Below are positions 1 through 12,650 of a stretch of DNA of 64,000 nucleotides, in pieces; position 1 is the stretch's first letter; every line of letters starts with the position of its first letter. The notes beneath the pieces are model-generated. The model was not told where the DNA came from and searched no databases. It saw nothing but the letters and a program-made list of their open reading frames with translations. The position numbers were made by a program, and so were the translations under genes. The DNA is from Silene latifolia (taxonomy: Eukaryota > Streptophyta > Magnoliopsida > Caryophyllales > Caryophyllaceae), in contig NC_133529.1 in the NCBI RefSeq assembly GCF_048544455.1, forward strand, positions 46,787,456-46,851,455, in the 5' to 3' direction.

Positions 1-155
1 CTATTTTGTACACGAGTGGTCTAGTTTGGGTGCCTCAGTTGGGTTGGATGGTTTGAGGATGGTGTTCCTGCTTGAGTCAGTTTTCGGGAGTTTACGGGTG
101 TTTTCGGGTGTCGGGGTTTGTGTATGAGATGTGCTTGGTAGGGTGAAGTCGGGGT

Positions 156-1262
156 GTGGCAATGTTGTTGGGTGGCAAGGGTGCGGTGGTCTCAACCTCA
201 TTGTTCCCCATGAAAGGTTTGTCTTGGAATTGCAGGGGTCTTAAGGACCCGTTTGCCCCTGCTATTCCTAAAATTAGAGCAATATGTAGGTCTTTTCATA
301 ATAATTTAGATTTCGTCTTCCTTTCTGAAACTAAGTGTGATGTTCTCTCAGTTGATGTTCTTCTGCGACCTATGGGTTTCCTTCAGTCTGTTGGATGTGA
401 TGCTGATGGCTTAAAAGGGGGGCTTTGGGTCGGCTGGAAAAGTAGTTGTACATTAGAATGTGTATTTATCAGTTGTAATCTTATTATCCTCTTGGTGAAT
501 CAGTGTAAGGGTAGCATGTGGTATCTTTGTTGTGTTTATGGTGAACCCGATCATTCTAAGAGGGGTGCTGTGTGGGATAATTTTACCCATCATCTTAATT
601 CGCTCGACAAACCCTTTTTGCTTATAAGTGATTTCAACCAAGTTGAGTTCTCTTCTGATAAGTTAGGTGGCAGTGACAAATTGATTCGAGGAGCAAACTT
701 GTTCACTTATTGGAAGAATTTACATTGTCTAATGGATATCCCCTTTAAGGGACCTAGGTTCACTTGGTGCAATAATAGGGATAGTCCACATCGTATTTAT
801 GAAAGACTTGATAAGGGGTTTGCTTCCAATGATTGGGTTTCTCTTTTCCCAAATACTTTTATCAAACATTTTCCTATTCAAATATCGGATCACGCGCCTA
901 TAATCCTTGATACAAATATGGTTATGAACACTAAGAAGAAAGTGTACAGGCTAGAGACTTGGTGTTTTGATCATGCCGAATGCAGTGGGCTGGTTAAAGA
1001 AAGCTGGGAAAGATATGTTAAGGGTGATGCTTCTCATGTTCTTTTGGAAAAACTTCGTCGTATAAATACCGCTTTTAGAGTTTGGGCTTGTAACAAAAAG
1101 GACGAATGGGGACTAAAGTGGAGTGAATTTGATCAGAATCTTGAGTCCTATCTTTTAGATATTGAGAATGGTGGTGATTCATTAATTACGAATCATGCCA
1201 CAAAAAACTTATGGAATTTCTCTTCTTCTTTGGCACTTATTGGCGTCAACGTACCAAATTGA
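156..1262 (+). pseudogene. LINE ORF2 endonuclease domain (first part of broken ORF2)
   Basis: The frame opens at 156, but the endonuclease homology begins at the internal ATG at 210 (motif LSWNCRGL). Further exonuclease-endonuclease-phosphatase signatures follow: FLSETK near residue 55, ISDFNQVEF near residue 160, and SDHAPI near residue 245, the last being the catalytic Asp-His pair typical of APE-like LINE nucleases that nick target DNA for target-primed reverse transcription. The frame ends at 1262, and the reverse transcriptase continues in another frame that overlaps from 1211. This points to a small indel in 1211-1260 rather than a natural end. The nuclease motifs look intact; only the frame is lost. 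Confidence 0.9.
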
Positions 1263-2773
1263 AATGGAATTGTGAGGGTGACACGTGCACAAAGTACTTC
1301 TTCAATTGGGTTAAAGGACGATCTGATGCTAATCTTATCTTAGGTATTAAGAAGGAATCTAATGAATGGACTTTTGATATGAAAGAGATTGGTGGTTTGT
1401 TTCATAAACATTTCTCCACTATCTTTAATTCTGATTCTGAGCCGGAGTGTTTTGAAGATTACTTAAATAAGTATGGTTACTTATTTGATAATCTTAAGCG
1501 CAAAGTGGGTACGGAGGAGAGGGCCAAATTGGGTCGTGTTTATTCGAATAGTGAAGTTCGTGCGGCTGTGTTCCAATTGGGACCTCTAAAATCTCCGGGT
1601 CCTGACGGTATTCTGGCAGCTTTTTACCAAAAGTATTGGGCTATCGTTAAGAATGATGTTATTAAGGGAGCTCTCAATATCCTAAATTCTGGTAATGTGC
1701 TTAAGGATTTCAATAAAACCTTTATTGTTCTTATTCCGAAAAATGACTGCCCGGAGAGAGTTGGGGATTTTCGTCCGATTAGCCTCTGCAATGTTATTAT
1801 GAAAGTTGTCACAAAGTGTATTGCTAATAGATTAAAAGGGGTTATGGATGATCTTGTCAGTCCTTTTCAGAGTGCTTTTGTCCCTAATAGAAGCATTGCA
1901 GATAATATTGTCATTGCCCAAGAAATTCTTCACGTCATAAATCATAGGAGTTATGGCAAGATGGGTATGATGGCTCTAAAGGCTGATATGAGTAAAGCCT
2001 ATGATAGGTTAAACTGGAATTTCATAAGAGGAGTGCTCTCCTACTTAAATTTACCGGGCTCTATGGTTCAGCTTATTATGAGTACTATTGAATCTGTTTC
2101 TTACGAAATTCTGATGAATGGTGCTCCTATGGATAGAGTTGAGCCCGGCTGTGGGATTAGGCAAGGTGATCCTTTTTCCCCTTATATTTTCGCGCTTTGC
2201 ACGGAAGTCCTATCTCAAATGATTCTCTATGCCCAAGATAGCTATCTCATTAAGGGTATTAAAATTTGCAAGCACGGGCCGGAAATCTCCCATCTATTGT
2301 TTGCGGATGATTCACTCTTCTTTATCCGTGGTGACTATGAGAATTTGGATTTTCTTATGAATATTATCGATGAATACTGTGCTGCATCTGGGCAATGTCT
2401 TAATAAAGATAAGTCATCTATTCTTTTTAGTCCAAATTGCTCACTTATGACGGTTAAGAAGTGTTTGACTGAGTTTAAATTTGCTCCTAAGCTTGACCTT
2501 GGCAATTATCTTGGCCTTCCTACGAGTATTGGGTCTTCTAAAAGGGATTTATTTAAATTTCTTGTCGATAAGACTAAGCGAAGGCTATCCTCCTGGAATA
2601 ACATTCTTCTCTCTTCGGCTGGTAAATTGACTCTTATTCGTTCTGTTCTGTCTTCACTATCTCTTTTCTCTCTATCGGTATTTCGTATACCGGTAAGTGT
2701 AACATCAAAACTTCAGTCTTTGATGGTGCATTTTTGGTGGAGTGGAACTAGAATTAATAAGTCTGTTCATTGA
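1211..2773 (+). pseudogene. LINE ORF2 reverse transcriptase domain
   Basis: About 520 codons are open. Motifs in order are SPGPDGILAAFYQKYW, FRPISLCNV, QSAFVPNRSIADNI, ALKADMSKAYDRLNW, GIRQGDPFSPYIFAL and LLFADDSLFF. FADD is the catalytic centre of LINE reverse transcriptases, and the PISLCN and GDPLSP-type motifs are characteristic of plant L1 elements. The frame stops at 2773 just after the thumb region (HFWWSG), and the next domain resumes out of frame at 2801, so a second frameshift breaks the polyprotein here. The start at 1211 is only the first ATG of the frame, not a real initiation site. Confidence 0.93.
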
Positions 2774-2800
2774 TGTAGTAAAGATTTCCTTAGTAGGCCT

Positions 2801-4372
2801 GTGGGAGAAGGGGGCCTTGGACTTCGTAATATTGGTTGTTTTAACCAAGCTCTTCTTGCCAAATCTGCTTGGAGAATCTTATGTGTTCCGGGAAGCCTTA
2901 TCAGTAAAGTTATTGGTCCCAAGCTTGGTGTTCAAGATGATTTTTTATTCCAGACCCGTTGGAAGGCTCCCCAAGCGTCGTCTTGGGCTCTTAAAAGCCT
3001 TGTTTGGGGATCCGATCTTATCTACAATAATATTGCTTGGACTATTGGATCTTCTTCTCGTCTTAATGTTTGGAAGAGCAAATGGATAGAGGGTGATAGT
3101 CTTCATGATCTTTGTGGGGAGCTTTGTGATGCTCCTATTGATCCTGCGTTATTGGTTGGTGACCTTCATGATAGTTATAGGAGATGGGATCTCTCTTCTC
3201 TTGGTTTCGATCCGGGTGAGGGAGTTACAAAGAAAATCCTCGCAACTTATATCCCGTGTCAACCCTCGGATGACTCCTTCTATTGGAAATTCTCTAAACA
3301 TGGTGCTTTCACTGTCAAGTCGGGATACTATGTCGCTGCTATGGCCTTAACCAATGGACCTACCTCGACTGCTGATCTTTCTAGAATGTCTGCAACAATT
3401 GTGGCTTTTTGCAGATCTAAGCTCTGGAAGTTGCCTATCTCTAACAAACTAAAGGTGTTCTTATGGAAATTTATGGCTAATGCCCTTCCAGTGGGTTCTG
3501 AATTCCTTAGACGAAAAATGAATTGGCGCTCCTCCAGCACTCTTTGTGATAGCTCGTCTCCTTGTGTGGAATCTATTTCTCACCTGTTTAGAGATTGTAG
3601 CTTTGCAAAGGCTCTATGGTTTGGCTGCCCTTTAGGTCTTAAAATCACGGGAGGAGTGGACATTGATGTTAGGGTTTGGGTCATTAACTGGGTTACTTAT
3701 TTCCTAAGTGGCCCAGATCCTAACTCCTTCATTTTCCCCCTAATCGCTACCCTATGGAGAATTTGGTGTTGCAGGAATGATATGGTCTTCAAGAATCATC
3801 GCCCTTGGCCTATGAGTGTTCTTCTCTCTATTCTTGGTGACATTCAGTGTATGAAGGAGGTTGTGTGCAGTAAGGATGCTAGCCTCCTTAGAGCGTCCTT
3901 GCTGGACTCCTCCCCTGATTTTGGATTAGCTAAGAGGATTAGAAACTCCTTCCCCTTTTGGATTGTTGGTGGACCTGGGTGCGGAAATGTTTGTACCGTC
4001 AAGTGTGATGCTGCTTGGAAGGATGATAGAAGTGCTGCCATGGGGTGGTGTTTATTGGATGGCAATGGGATCTTAAGGAATACTGCTCACGCTCGTTCGT
4101 TTGCCTCTTCTGCCCTGCATGCCGAAGGACATGCAGCTATCATGGCGCTAAAATGGGCCTTGGACGAGGGGTATCTTCATGTTAGACTTGTTACGGATTG
4201 TCTTAACTTGGTTTTGCAGGCTGCGGGAGCGGAGAAGCCAATTGCATCTATCAACTGTATTATTCATGATATTAAGTCTATTGCGTCTCATTTTCATTGT
4301 TGCTCTCTTAGTTTCTGTCCTAGGGGAGTGAATAGGATAGCTCATAATCTTGCTCAGGGAGCTCTTATGTAA
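2801..4372 (+). pseudogene. LINE ORF2 C-terminus: zf-RVT and RNase H (RVT_3-like)
   Basis: The frame starts with GLGLRNIGCFNQALLAKSAW, the post-RT segment of plant L1 ORF2. It then has a zf-RVT-type region (KLWKLPISNKLKVFLWKFMA, then a C/H cluster ending in HLFRDCSFAKALWF). The C-terminal 130 residues resemble the plant RVT_3 RNase H: VKCDAAWKDD gives a first Asp, HAEGHAAIMALKWA the Glu, and LVTDCLNLV a further Asp. The stop at 4372 lies about 20 bp before the poly(A) run and is probably the authentic ORF2 end. The domain is complete but separated from the RT by a frameshift. Confidence 0.9.
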
Positions 4373-4393
4373 GCTATACTATTTGTTGCTGTC

Positions 4394-4408
4394 AAAAAAA
4401 AAAAAAAA
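4394..4408 (+). other. LINE poly(A) tail
   Basis: Fifteen consecutive A residues follow the ORF2 stop and mark the 3' end of the LINE. The sequence immediately after resumes copia leader sequence shared with B and C. Confidence 0.88.
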
Positions 4409-5280
4409 GATGGTTAGGGTAATTAACTTGTACATAAATATGAATTTATGTAATTATTGTGATTTTAATAAGTTAAATCACGCAAATCCGTAAAAACCGA
4501 TTAATATACGATATTGGCTCTTAAAAGGCGATTTAGCATAAAATATAGCATGTTCATACATATTATAATGCTGCATTTTATTTATGATTGTCATATTTTA
4601 ATTTTATGTAATTTTTGAATTATGTAATTTTACTTAATATGGCCTTAGTTTTAATTGGTATTACCCGAAATGTATGGGAATATCGATTCGGTTGTAATTA
4701 TTGTGATCTCGTATCACCGTTTTGTAATTTAATAGATTTATTTTTATTTTTATTACAAATGTATAATAGGAAATTATGTAATTCATTTTGTAATTCATTT
4801 ATTCCGGAGTTCGTTGAAGACGGTGCCATTCGAGAAGGCGATCCATCAAAGAAAGTGTTGCCTTGAAATGCGTGCCAAGACCGAAGTTTAAGGGACCAAT
4901 GGAGTTGGTTTCCGAATTTGTAATAGTTTATTAGATTTACTATTTCGGAAGGCTATACTAGGATTTTATATTTATGCTTTGCATTTTATTTATATGTTGC
5001 ATGCATCGCTAAATCGCCATAACTAAACATGCATTTTATATCGAGTTTATCGACCGTGTCAATTACAATTATCGTAGTTCACCGCTTTAGTTCACTTAAA
5101 ACGTGATAGATAATAAATTGACATGACCTCTCGCTAAAATAAACAATTGAGACTTAGCCTTACCAAAAAGTAGAAACCATGAAAACCTATCTCGTGAGGG
5201 AGTGCGCTCGGCCACACCGGGGTACAAACCTTGTTACGTAGGGGAAGTGGGTGATAAATGTCTATCCACCGAATTCATGT

Positions 5281-5519
5281 TGATAAGGGATGAATCGGCT
5301 ACACCGTGCCCTAGTTGATGTGGATTTGGATCATGGACACATTTATTCGAAATTTGGGTTGAACTCAACAAAAGTATTCTCGACCATAGCCGGATGTGTT
5401 TTGGGCTAAAGATAAATATTAATGTAATTTTATCGACCAAGAGTTCTAAAAGTAGAATCGATTAAAGAGTTAATCCGCCGAGTTATATTGATAAGGGATG
5501 AATCGGATACACCGTGCCC
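5281..5519 (+). repeat. Leader repeat module in copia A (two copies)
   Basis: A module of about 30 bp, with GATAAGGGATG followed by ATCGG and then ACACCGTGCCC, occurs at 5281-5310 and 5489-5519. Each copy is followed by a similar AAGTT(A/G)ATATG-type tail. The same module occurs three times in the leaders of B and C. Function unknown. Confidence 0.8.
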
Positions 5520-5639
5520 AAGTTAATATGAATTTGGATCTTGGAATCATTTATCATAGTTGGGTAGAGGTCACTATGTAAATGTTTTACTTGTTTACAA
5601 GTATTATTATAACGATAAATGTTTTTTGTTTTTCATTAT

Positions 5640-8600
5640 TCCGTTAATCATATTGTTCTGATTCCTTACCTCAAATTATATACGATATCATTTCGATTTT
5701 AATTCAAATCTCCATTAAAACATCGTAACTAAAGACAAATATGAATTTTCTTCTAAAACCTCGTGTTATCCATTGGAAGGATCTCTTGTGAAGAGTATAG
5801 ATAAAAGTTATTCATGATCAAAAGGGTTTTTGATTTTTGACTAACATATCTATTTTACAATGAATTGTTTCTCACATGCTTAATTGAGCTAAGTACTTTG
5901 AAACGTTAAATCATTTTGGTAACTAGATTTGTAGGAAATCAAAATTGACCAAAATACCGCAACCACTTCAATGAAAGTTTTAAGACTAAACGGATGAATT
6001 GAAGAGTAGTCTTCATGAATTTAAATTTTGCTTCTCTTAGCAAAGAATCATTGAAATGAGTGGGAGCATTCTCTTAAACCGTTAAGAAAAGGGTGAGGTT
6101 TAAAGAAGTAAAATTAGAATGGATATGATACAAGGTAATGTTAAAAGTAAAGTTATTGAGAATAACGATACTAAACCTATCAATCCCGATCGATAAAGTT
6201 TCCATTGTCTTAATTGTTGGACGCTAGAAAGGAAACTACCCCAAATTATTGAAGAATCAACAAAGTTGGTTGTGGGACATCTAATGGGACCTTCTTCTTT
6301 AAATGTTTATTTGATTAACATAAATTTTGCTAGTACTACTTCGTCAATATGAGAAACCAGTGGAGGTTTTCATCATTGTATTTGATACATAAGATGATTA
6401 TAATATGACGACTAGCATCAAATAATGTCGAGAGATAGAGTCTTTGTGTAATCAATCTAGTTTTGGGTTTATAGTTGTACTTAATTATGACTATTAAGTG
6501 CATAAACTCTAAATAAGAATATAAACTTGTTAAGATACAAAAGAGGTTTCACTTTTGTGACCCTATACACCACAATTTGATGTATGGCTAGCCCATTATC
6601 AAGGTGAATATATTCTAAACCAAACTAGAATGATACATCATGTAGATCATGCAAGACTCAAATTGGTAACCAAAGATTAAACCTTAAATTCTGGAATGAT
6701 GAACGCAAAGAGTTATCGAGTACTTTTGGAACCATTAGATTGTTAATCTTATGGTATATGTGTATCTTGTATTCAAAGCAAGATGTCTCGTGCCTTTTGG
6801 TTGAAAAGGAGATCGAGGTTGTAAATCATTGATCCAAAATAGGTTGATCATTTTCTTTTACCAACGATTTAAGTTGACGCTAATGTGTTCACTTAATAAG
6901 GTAAATAGAAGAATCTTTGAAGAAGTTCAAAGAGTTCAAAGAATCATGATTTAGTCGTGATGTGATTATCAAAGTGAAGACTTTGATATAAGCCAAAGGA
7001 AATGTGATATAGTATCACAAATTAATCTCTCTTAGCACACATTATGGGACAATGTGTGGTTGGATAAAGAAATCAAACGCTATTCGATATGGTTTGGACT
7101 TCAATCAAGTTACTTTGAGTTACTTGATCCTTTTGGGGATTTTACCATTTTGTCTAAATTATTTTTCCACTAAATCTAAAACGAATCATATGAGATATGA
7201 AATGGTAGAGTACCATGCTTGTAAGTTTTCACAAGAAACAAATGCTCATTTTTCCTTACTATAATCACGAGTACAACGAGTTTGTGGCTCGTGAAGCTGT
7301 CTTTCTAGAATACAAGTTTATTTCTAGAAGACAGAGTGGGAGAAAATATTATTCAAGAGCCACAAAAGAATTATGTCAAAAATTGTATGTCGCAAGAAAC
7401 TGTTTTTTGGCTACATGACGGTTTTTCTTCGAAACCTAGGAGGTTGAACTCATCACTTGTTGAATATGATGAATTCGTGTTACTTTTAGAAAGTAAAGAG
7501 CTTGCAACTTACAAAGAAATTGTTTGATTCAAGTTAATTACTTCTGGAAAGTAATGAACATATGACTTACATGAGAGTGTTTAAGTCAGAACTCAATACA
7601 AGGCTTAGAGCCATAAAAATCCGAAATAAATTCCAAGTGGAATTGTTGGATATCAAGAGAGATATCGAAGCTTGATTAGTTGCAAAGTATTTTGCACTAT
7701 TAGGATCTTCTTAGGGATTGCATTTCATTATGATGATATATATATATAGCGAGTGAATCTAAAACTCACTTCTTCAATTAGAAAGTATGTATTTAATCCA
7801 TATCTTGAGTTTTGTAGATTCTTGCAATCCTAAGATAATGTGAAACTTAAGAGAGGGTCTTAAGTAGGACATCAATGAGTTGGAGTCAACATTTTGATCA
7901 TGTTATAATACTTTTCTCGATAAGTCGAGAAGTTGTGTTTATACATAGAGTTTAGTGGGAGTTACGGTAATTTTAATTAGTCTAATATGTGGATGACATA
8001 TTGATCATTGGGAATGATTTAAGACTTTTGGAGTATTATAATACATCTTTAATATCCGGATTTATGGAGATAAATCTACATGATATTAGCGTCAAATAAG
8101 AAGTCTTATGTTGATAAGATTCATGATTAGTTCAATCGAGTTGAACATATTTGATTGATTCCATTTGCTTCCGCTGCCGGATCAATTAAATGAGTAATGG
8201 TGTATAACACTTCATATACTTTGAGTATGATGAATTGTTTCAAAATCGAATTTAAGTAATAGTTACCAAATAGCCATATATTTTATTCTTAAGTGCTTGA
8301 AGAAGCATTAAAGATGCATAGTTAAGTGTTTTGATGCAATTCACAAATTTGTGTAAGGGCTTACACTAATGACTGTTGAGATTGTATAAGGTTTCGGACA
8401 AAAACCGTATTCGAAACACCTAAAGATGGTTAAGGAACCATTGTGGCTATGTTATTTAAGAAGTGGATTTGCTAGAATTATTCTAGGCAATAAAGAACAA
8501 TGAGAGATGCTTACAACGGAAATTGAGTACACTTGCAATCATGAGATGTGCAAGAGGATGGATCCCGCACACTGTGAAAACAGTGGGAGCTATTCTATGG

Positions 8601-8900
8601 CTAGAGAGCTTATGTCTAGATTGGATCTAGACACGTACTCAGAAAGTTTTGTAATGCAAATGTATATATTACAAAGGAAAAAGAGAATGTAGTAAGGTTG
8701 AGTAAGGTACAAGAAGTTGATAAAACCTACTAACCAAAGCTTTCTCATAGGCTTAACATGATGAGTCATGTCATATGTCATTTCAATTGCATTGAGATGA
8801 ACAACTACATATATGATGAAAATGGATTATAAAAACATGAAGTAGTAATCAGGTATTGACTATTCATATGTGATAATCACATTTGTCGTTCGAGTTTTTA
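5640..8900 (+). pseudogene. Decayed copia gag-pol region of element A
   Basis: The region is colinear with B's polyprotein but full of indels and stops. Recognisable anchors at DNA level include the GTGGGAGC tract at 6060, the integrase-RT junction at 7283-7370 ending in a run of RQSGR-type codons, and the RNase H end near 8570-8690. The same lesions and spacing occur in C (about 32800-36070), so the decay predates both insertions at least in part. It encodes no usable protein. Confidence 0.75.
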
Positions 8901-9138
8901 AAACTAAAAACTCCTTTTATACTTTGTTACATCCAAACGGGTTGTAGAGACAATATTGAACCCCGTTAAAGTGAACTCGGATTAACATGGTATTTGCCCA
9001 TAGTCACTTGTATGAGGTGACGTCTCGAAGTGACTAGAATGTGATGCGATTGATGGCAAGTTCAAGTGCCATAGAGTTATATGAGATGACTAGTCGATCA
9101 CATAGGCAGACTGTTAGGAACACTTTGTCGGGCCTTAT

Positions 9139-10406
9139 TGTTGGGAAAAGTGTCCTCAACAATAGTGCGATTACATGATTTAAATATCATTATTAAATCT
9201 CATTTTAAAGAATACAATTGGGAAGTATTTATACTGTCAACTGGTCAACATATATCGGTAATGATTGGTGACTAGAGTTTGACATTACCGTCGATGCGTG
9301 ACGGTGGTGATCGATTGACCCCTAGGTCATACCTATAGGGCAACACTCTTAATTGATTATTTAATTAATCGTATAACGTTACGAGTTAATTAAATTACTT
9401 GAAAAATTGACGGACGATTTTGGAAGTGAAATTTACGTATCAAATTGAAATGTGATTAAATGAGATACGGTCTGAGTAATCGAATTGTATCATTACTCGG
9501 ATGAAATTATTGTTTAAAGAAACAATCGGAATTGAATGAATTATTATAAATACAATCTGTTGGGATTTATAAATTGGTAAAATATTTTGGCACAAGTAAT
9601 TATGAAATTACTAAGTCGATTTTTGTATGTGACGTATTTTTATTAATACGTTGATTTTTAATATGTTAAAAATACATAACAAATTTATGTGACATGTGAC
9701 ATGTGACATATTGACAATTGACAAAAATAATATGGAATCCATATTAACTAAAAGTGCCGAAATATTAGAGGAGTATTAGGCTAAAATTGTGTTTATATTT
9801 TAAATAGAAAACATAATGATTAAAAAGCTAGAGTAGCCATGCAACCCTATTTACCTTGTGAAGACAAATATGGGCATGTATTGGTTCCCCAAAAGCTCCT
9901 CCCCCCACCGGTTTTTCCTAGAGCATTTAGAGAGTTTTTCTCCTCTAAATTATTCATTCATTTCACATTCATAATTTCTAGTGTAAGAAATAAAATTTCC
10001 TCTCTACATTTTAATGATAAATTAGAGAGATAATATACTCCAAAATTCCTTCTCCTCTACCCGGTTTTAGGAGCTAAAAACCAAACATTTTTGGTTCAAT
10101 TTTTCATAAGATTAATATTATACTAGATCAAATAATATTAATTAGATTAAGGGTTAGCTTTGGGTATTATTCCTAAGGAGAGATCCTACACTTGGATCTT
10201 GTTCTTCCATTAAAGGAAAGCTCAAGAACAAAAGAAAAGGAGATTTCTTTTGTGCCCATTTGAACCGAAATTTCAATGTAAGGATATGATTTCTTCTCTA
10301 TTTTATTATATTGTTTGCATGCATAAAATCCACATTTAATTTTATGATAAATTAATTTCGACATATATGAGTATGTTAGTATGTATATGAATCTACATTT
10401 CTTTCA
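9139..10406 (+). repeat. 5' LTR of copia B
   Basis: It begins TGTTGGGAAAAG and ends TTTCTTTCA just before the primer-binding site. It pairs with 16970-18242 and is highly similar to the LTRs of C. A short tandem of CATGTGA units lies near 9690-9708. No ORF of interest. Confidence 0.95.
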
Positions 10407-10425
10407 ATCGGTATCAAGAGCCACG
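10407..10425 (+). other. Primer-binding site of copia B
   Basis: ATCGGTATCAAGAGCC directly follows the LTR and resembles the usual TGGTATCAGAGC site complementary to the 3' end of an initiator or other Met tRNA, with small differences. The same site follows the left LTR of C at 30600. Confidence 0.8.
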
Positions 10426-12240
10426 GTTGTTTGCATGCAAATCGGTTAAAAGTTTTTCCGAGTTATAAGAATAACAAATAAAACTTGTAAAATTTGTGTT
10501 ATTATGAGATATCACGAAATTAATCCATGCATGTTAATATTTCTGGTCCTAAAATGTTTTAGGATATTTTGGTTATTTTTTCGGATTTTTATTGTTCATA
10601 ATTTACAATAATGGCATTTAAATGTGATTTTATGAGTAAAAATGTCATTTTTGGTCTAAAATTAGCTATACTTCGAATTTTCCATTGATTTTTGGATATG
10701 TTGTCACATATATTATTTTGAGATAACCTGTAAATTTTCATAATTTTTGGACTTGTTATGCTCGAAAAATGAATTTTTCATTATTAAATTCGGATTTAGG
10801 TAAAAATAGGTTAATATGAGTTAAATTTCGAATCTGGTCATAGAAAATTAATATGTTGTCACATGCAATTTTACAAGATGTGTGTAAAATAATTGGCTAT
10901 AAAGAAGTCTTTTTGCATGATTTATGAATTTTTGAAAAAAATAGCATAAATAGTGACATTATTAGTGGAAAATTAATAAAACATAATCTATGACTTAGGA
11001 AAAACGTCTAATGTTGCATTTTATTATCTTTTTCAGATTTAAAATTGAAAAGTTAATGAAAATTTTTTCCCATGTTTTTTATGATTATTTTATTAAAAAT
11101 CGATAAACCGCAACATTGTTTTTCCGGAAAAATTTCGAAATTTTTTAACCTAAGATTTTGAACATTATGAGTGTCATGGAATTTTTCCAGAATGTTCATG
11201 AATTTAAATTTCAAATTTTGAATTTATTTGAAATTTTGTGATTTATTTGAAGTTTAATAGCTTATTTTTGTAATTTTTGGTCCATTTATGAACAATTTAG
11301 TAAATATGGGTTAATTATGGTCAAATAATTAGTGAAGACTAAATTTTGAGTCCTAAGAGGTTAGGGTAATTGACTTATGAATAAATATGAGTTTATGTAT
11401 TTTTGTGATTATAAAATGTTGAAATCACGCAAATCCGTAAAAACCGAGTAATATATGATATTGGCTATTTAAAGGCGATTTAGCATAAAATTGAGCATGT
11501 TCATACATATTATAATGCTGCATTTTTCCTTTATGATTGTCATAATTTTAATTTATGTAATTTTTGAATTATGTAATTTTACTTAGTATGGCCTTAGATT
11601 TTAATTGGTATTTCCCGAAATGTATGGGAATATCGATTCGGTTGTAATTTTTATTGTGATCTCGTATCACCGTTTTGTAATATAATAGATTTATTTTATT
11701 TTAGTTACAAATGTATAATAGGAAATTATGCAATTTATTATGTAATTTTATTTATCTCGGAGTTCCCAAAGACGGATTTCTTCAAGATGGCGATACATAA
11801 AGACGGTGTTACCTCGAGGTGCGTGCCACAACCGAAGTTCAAGGGACCAATGGAGTTGGTTTCCGAATATGTAATAGTTAAATAGTTTTTCTATTTTAGG
11901 AAATGCCATACTAGGATTTATTTATCTTTATGGTTGCATTTTATTTTATGTCACATGCATCGCTAAATCGCCATAACTAAAACATGCATTTTTTATCTTA
12001 TCGAGTTTATCGACCGTGTCAATTCAAATTATCGTAGTTCACCGCTTTAGTTCACTTAAAACGTGATAGATAATAAATTGGCATGACCTCTCGCTAAAAC
12101 AATCAATTGAGACATAGCCTTACCAAATAGTAGAAACCATGAAAACCTATTTCGCGAGGGAGTGCACTCGGCCCCCACCGGGTACAAACCTTGTTACGTA
12201 GGGGAAGTGGGTGATGAATGTTAATCCACCGAATTCATGT

Positions 12241-12501
12241 TGATAAGGGATGAATCGGCCCTACCGTGCCCAAGTTGATGTGGATTTGGATCATGGACAC
12301 ATTTATTCGAAATTTGGATTGAACTCAACAAAAGTTTTTGATAAGGGATGTATCGGCCCTACCGTGCCCTTGTCGAATGTGTTTTGGGCTAAAGATAATT
12401 GTTAAATGTAATATTATCGACCAAGAGTTCTAAAAGTAGAATCGATTAAACGTTAATCCACCGAGTTATATTGATAAAGGATGAATCGGCCCTACCGTGC
12501 C
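12241..12501 (+). repeat. Leader repeat module in copia B (three copies)
   Basis: Copies at 12241-12270, 12339-12370 and 12471-12501 share the core GATAA(G/A)GGATG(A/T)ATCGG followed by CCCTACCGTGCC. Their spacing of about 100-130 bp matches that of the copies in C. Confidence 0.82.
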
Positions 12502-12650
12502 TAAGTTGATATGAATTTGGGTCTTGGAATCATTTATTATAGTTGGGTAGAGGTCACTATATAAATGTTCATATCTTGTTAAATTTGCAAGTATGATTTT
12601 AAAAGACAAATGTTAATATTTCCTTTCCTCCATATTTGTAGTGCATTACA

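Larger units (their letters stand above)
1..4408 (+). mobile_element. L1-type non-LTR retrotransposon (LINE), 5' end outside window
   Basis: The segment holds an apurinic-type endonuclease, a reverse transcriptase, a zinc-binding reverse-transcriptase-associated region and a C-terminal RNase H in the order usual for plant L1 ORF2, followed by a poly(A) run at 4394-4408. The coding region is split into three frames by two indels near 1211-1260 and 2770-2800, so this copy is dead. No ORF1 is visible; it would lie left of the window. Sequence just after the tail (from about 4409) matches the internal leader of copia elements B (about 11350) and C (about 31555), so the LINE inserted into copia A. 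The left TSD is not visible. Confidence 0.93.
4409..9138 (+). mobile_element. Copia element A, left part (leader and decayed coding region)
   Basis: This stretch aligns by eye with the leader and coding region of copia B (11350-16496) and with copia C (31555-36345). It lacks its 5' LTR and the first 2.2 kb, which should lie left of the LINE outside the window. At 9138 it is cut by copia B inside the phrase GGGCCTTAT, and it resumes at 18243. No frame longer than about 85 codons remains. Short islands still match B's polyprotein DNA, for example the block at 7283-7370 against B 14376-14465. It shares its decay pattern with C. Confidence 0.88.
10407..12650 (+). other. Long AT-rich leader of copia B
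   Basis: About 2.2 kb separate the 5' LTR from the first polyprotein codon, far more than in a typical copia element. It is AT-rich with many stops in all frames. Its 3' part (11350-12600) is shared with A and C and contains the repeated GATAAGGGATG module. No separate gag N-terminal frame was recognised here. Confidence 0.8.

Noticed and set aside
2742..3350. Additional plus-strand frames overlapping the LINE RNase H region
   Set aside because: They are alternative-frame readings of the same LINE coding DNA.
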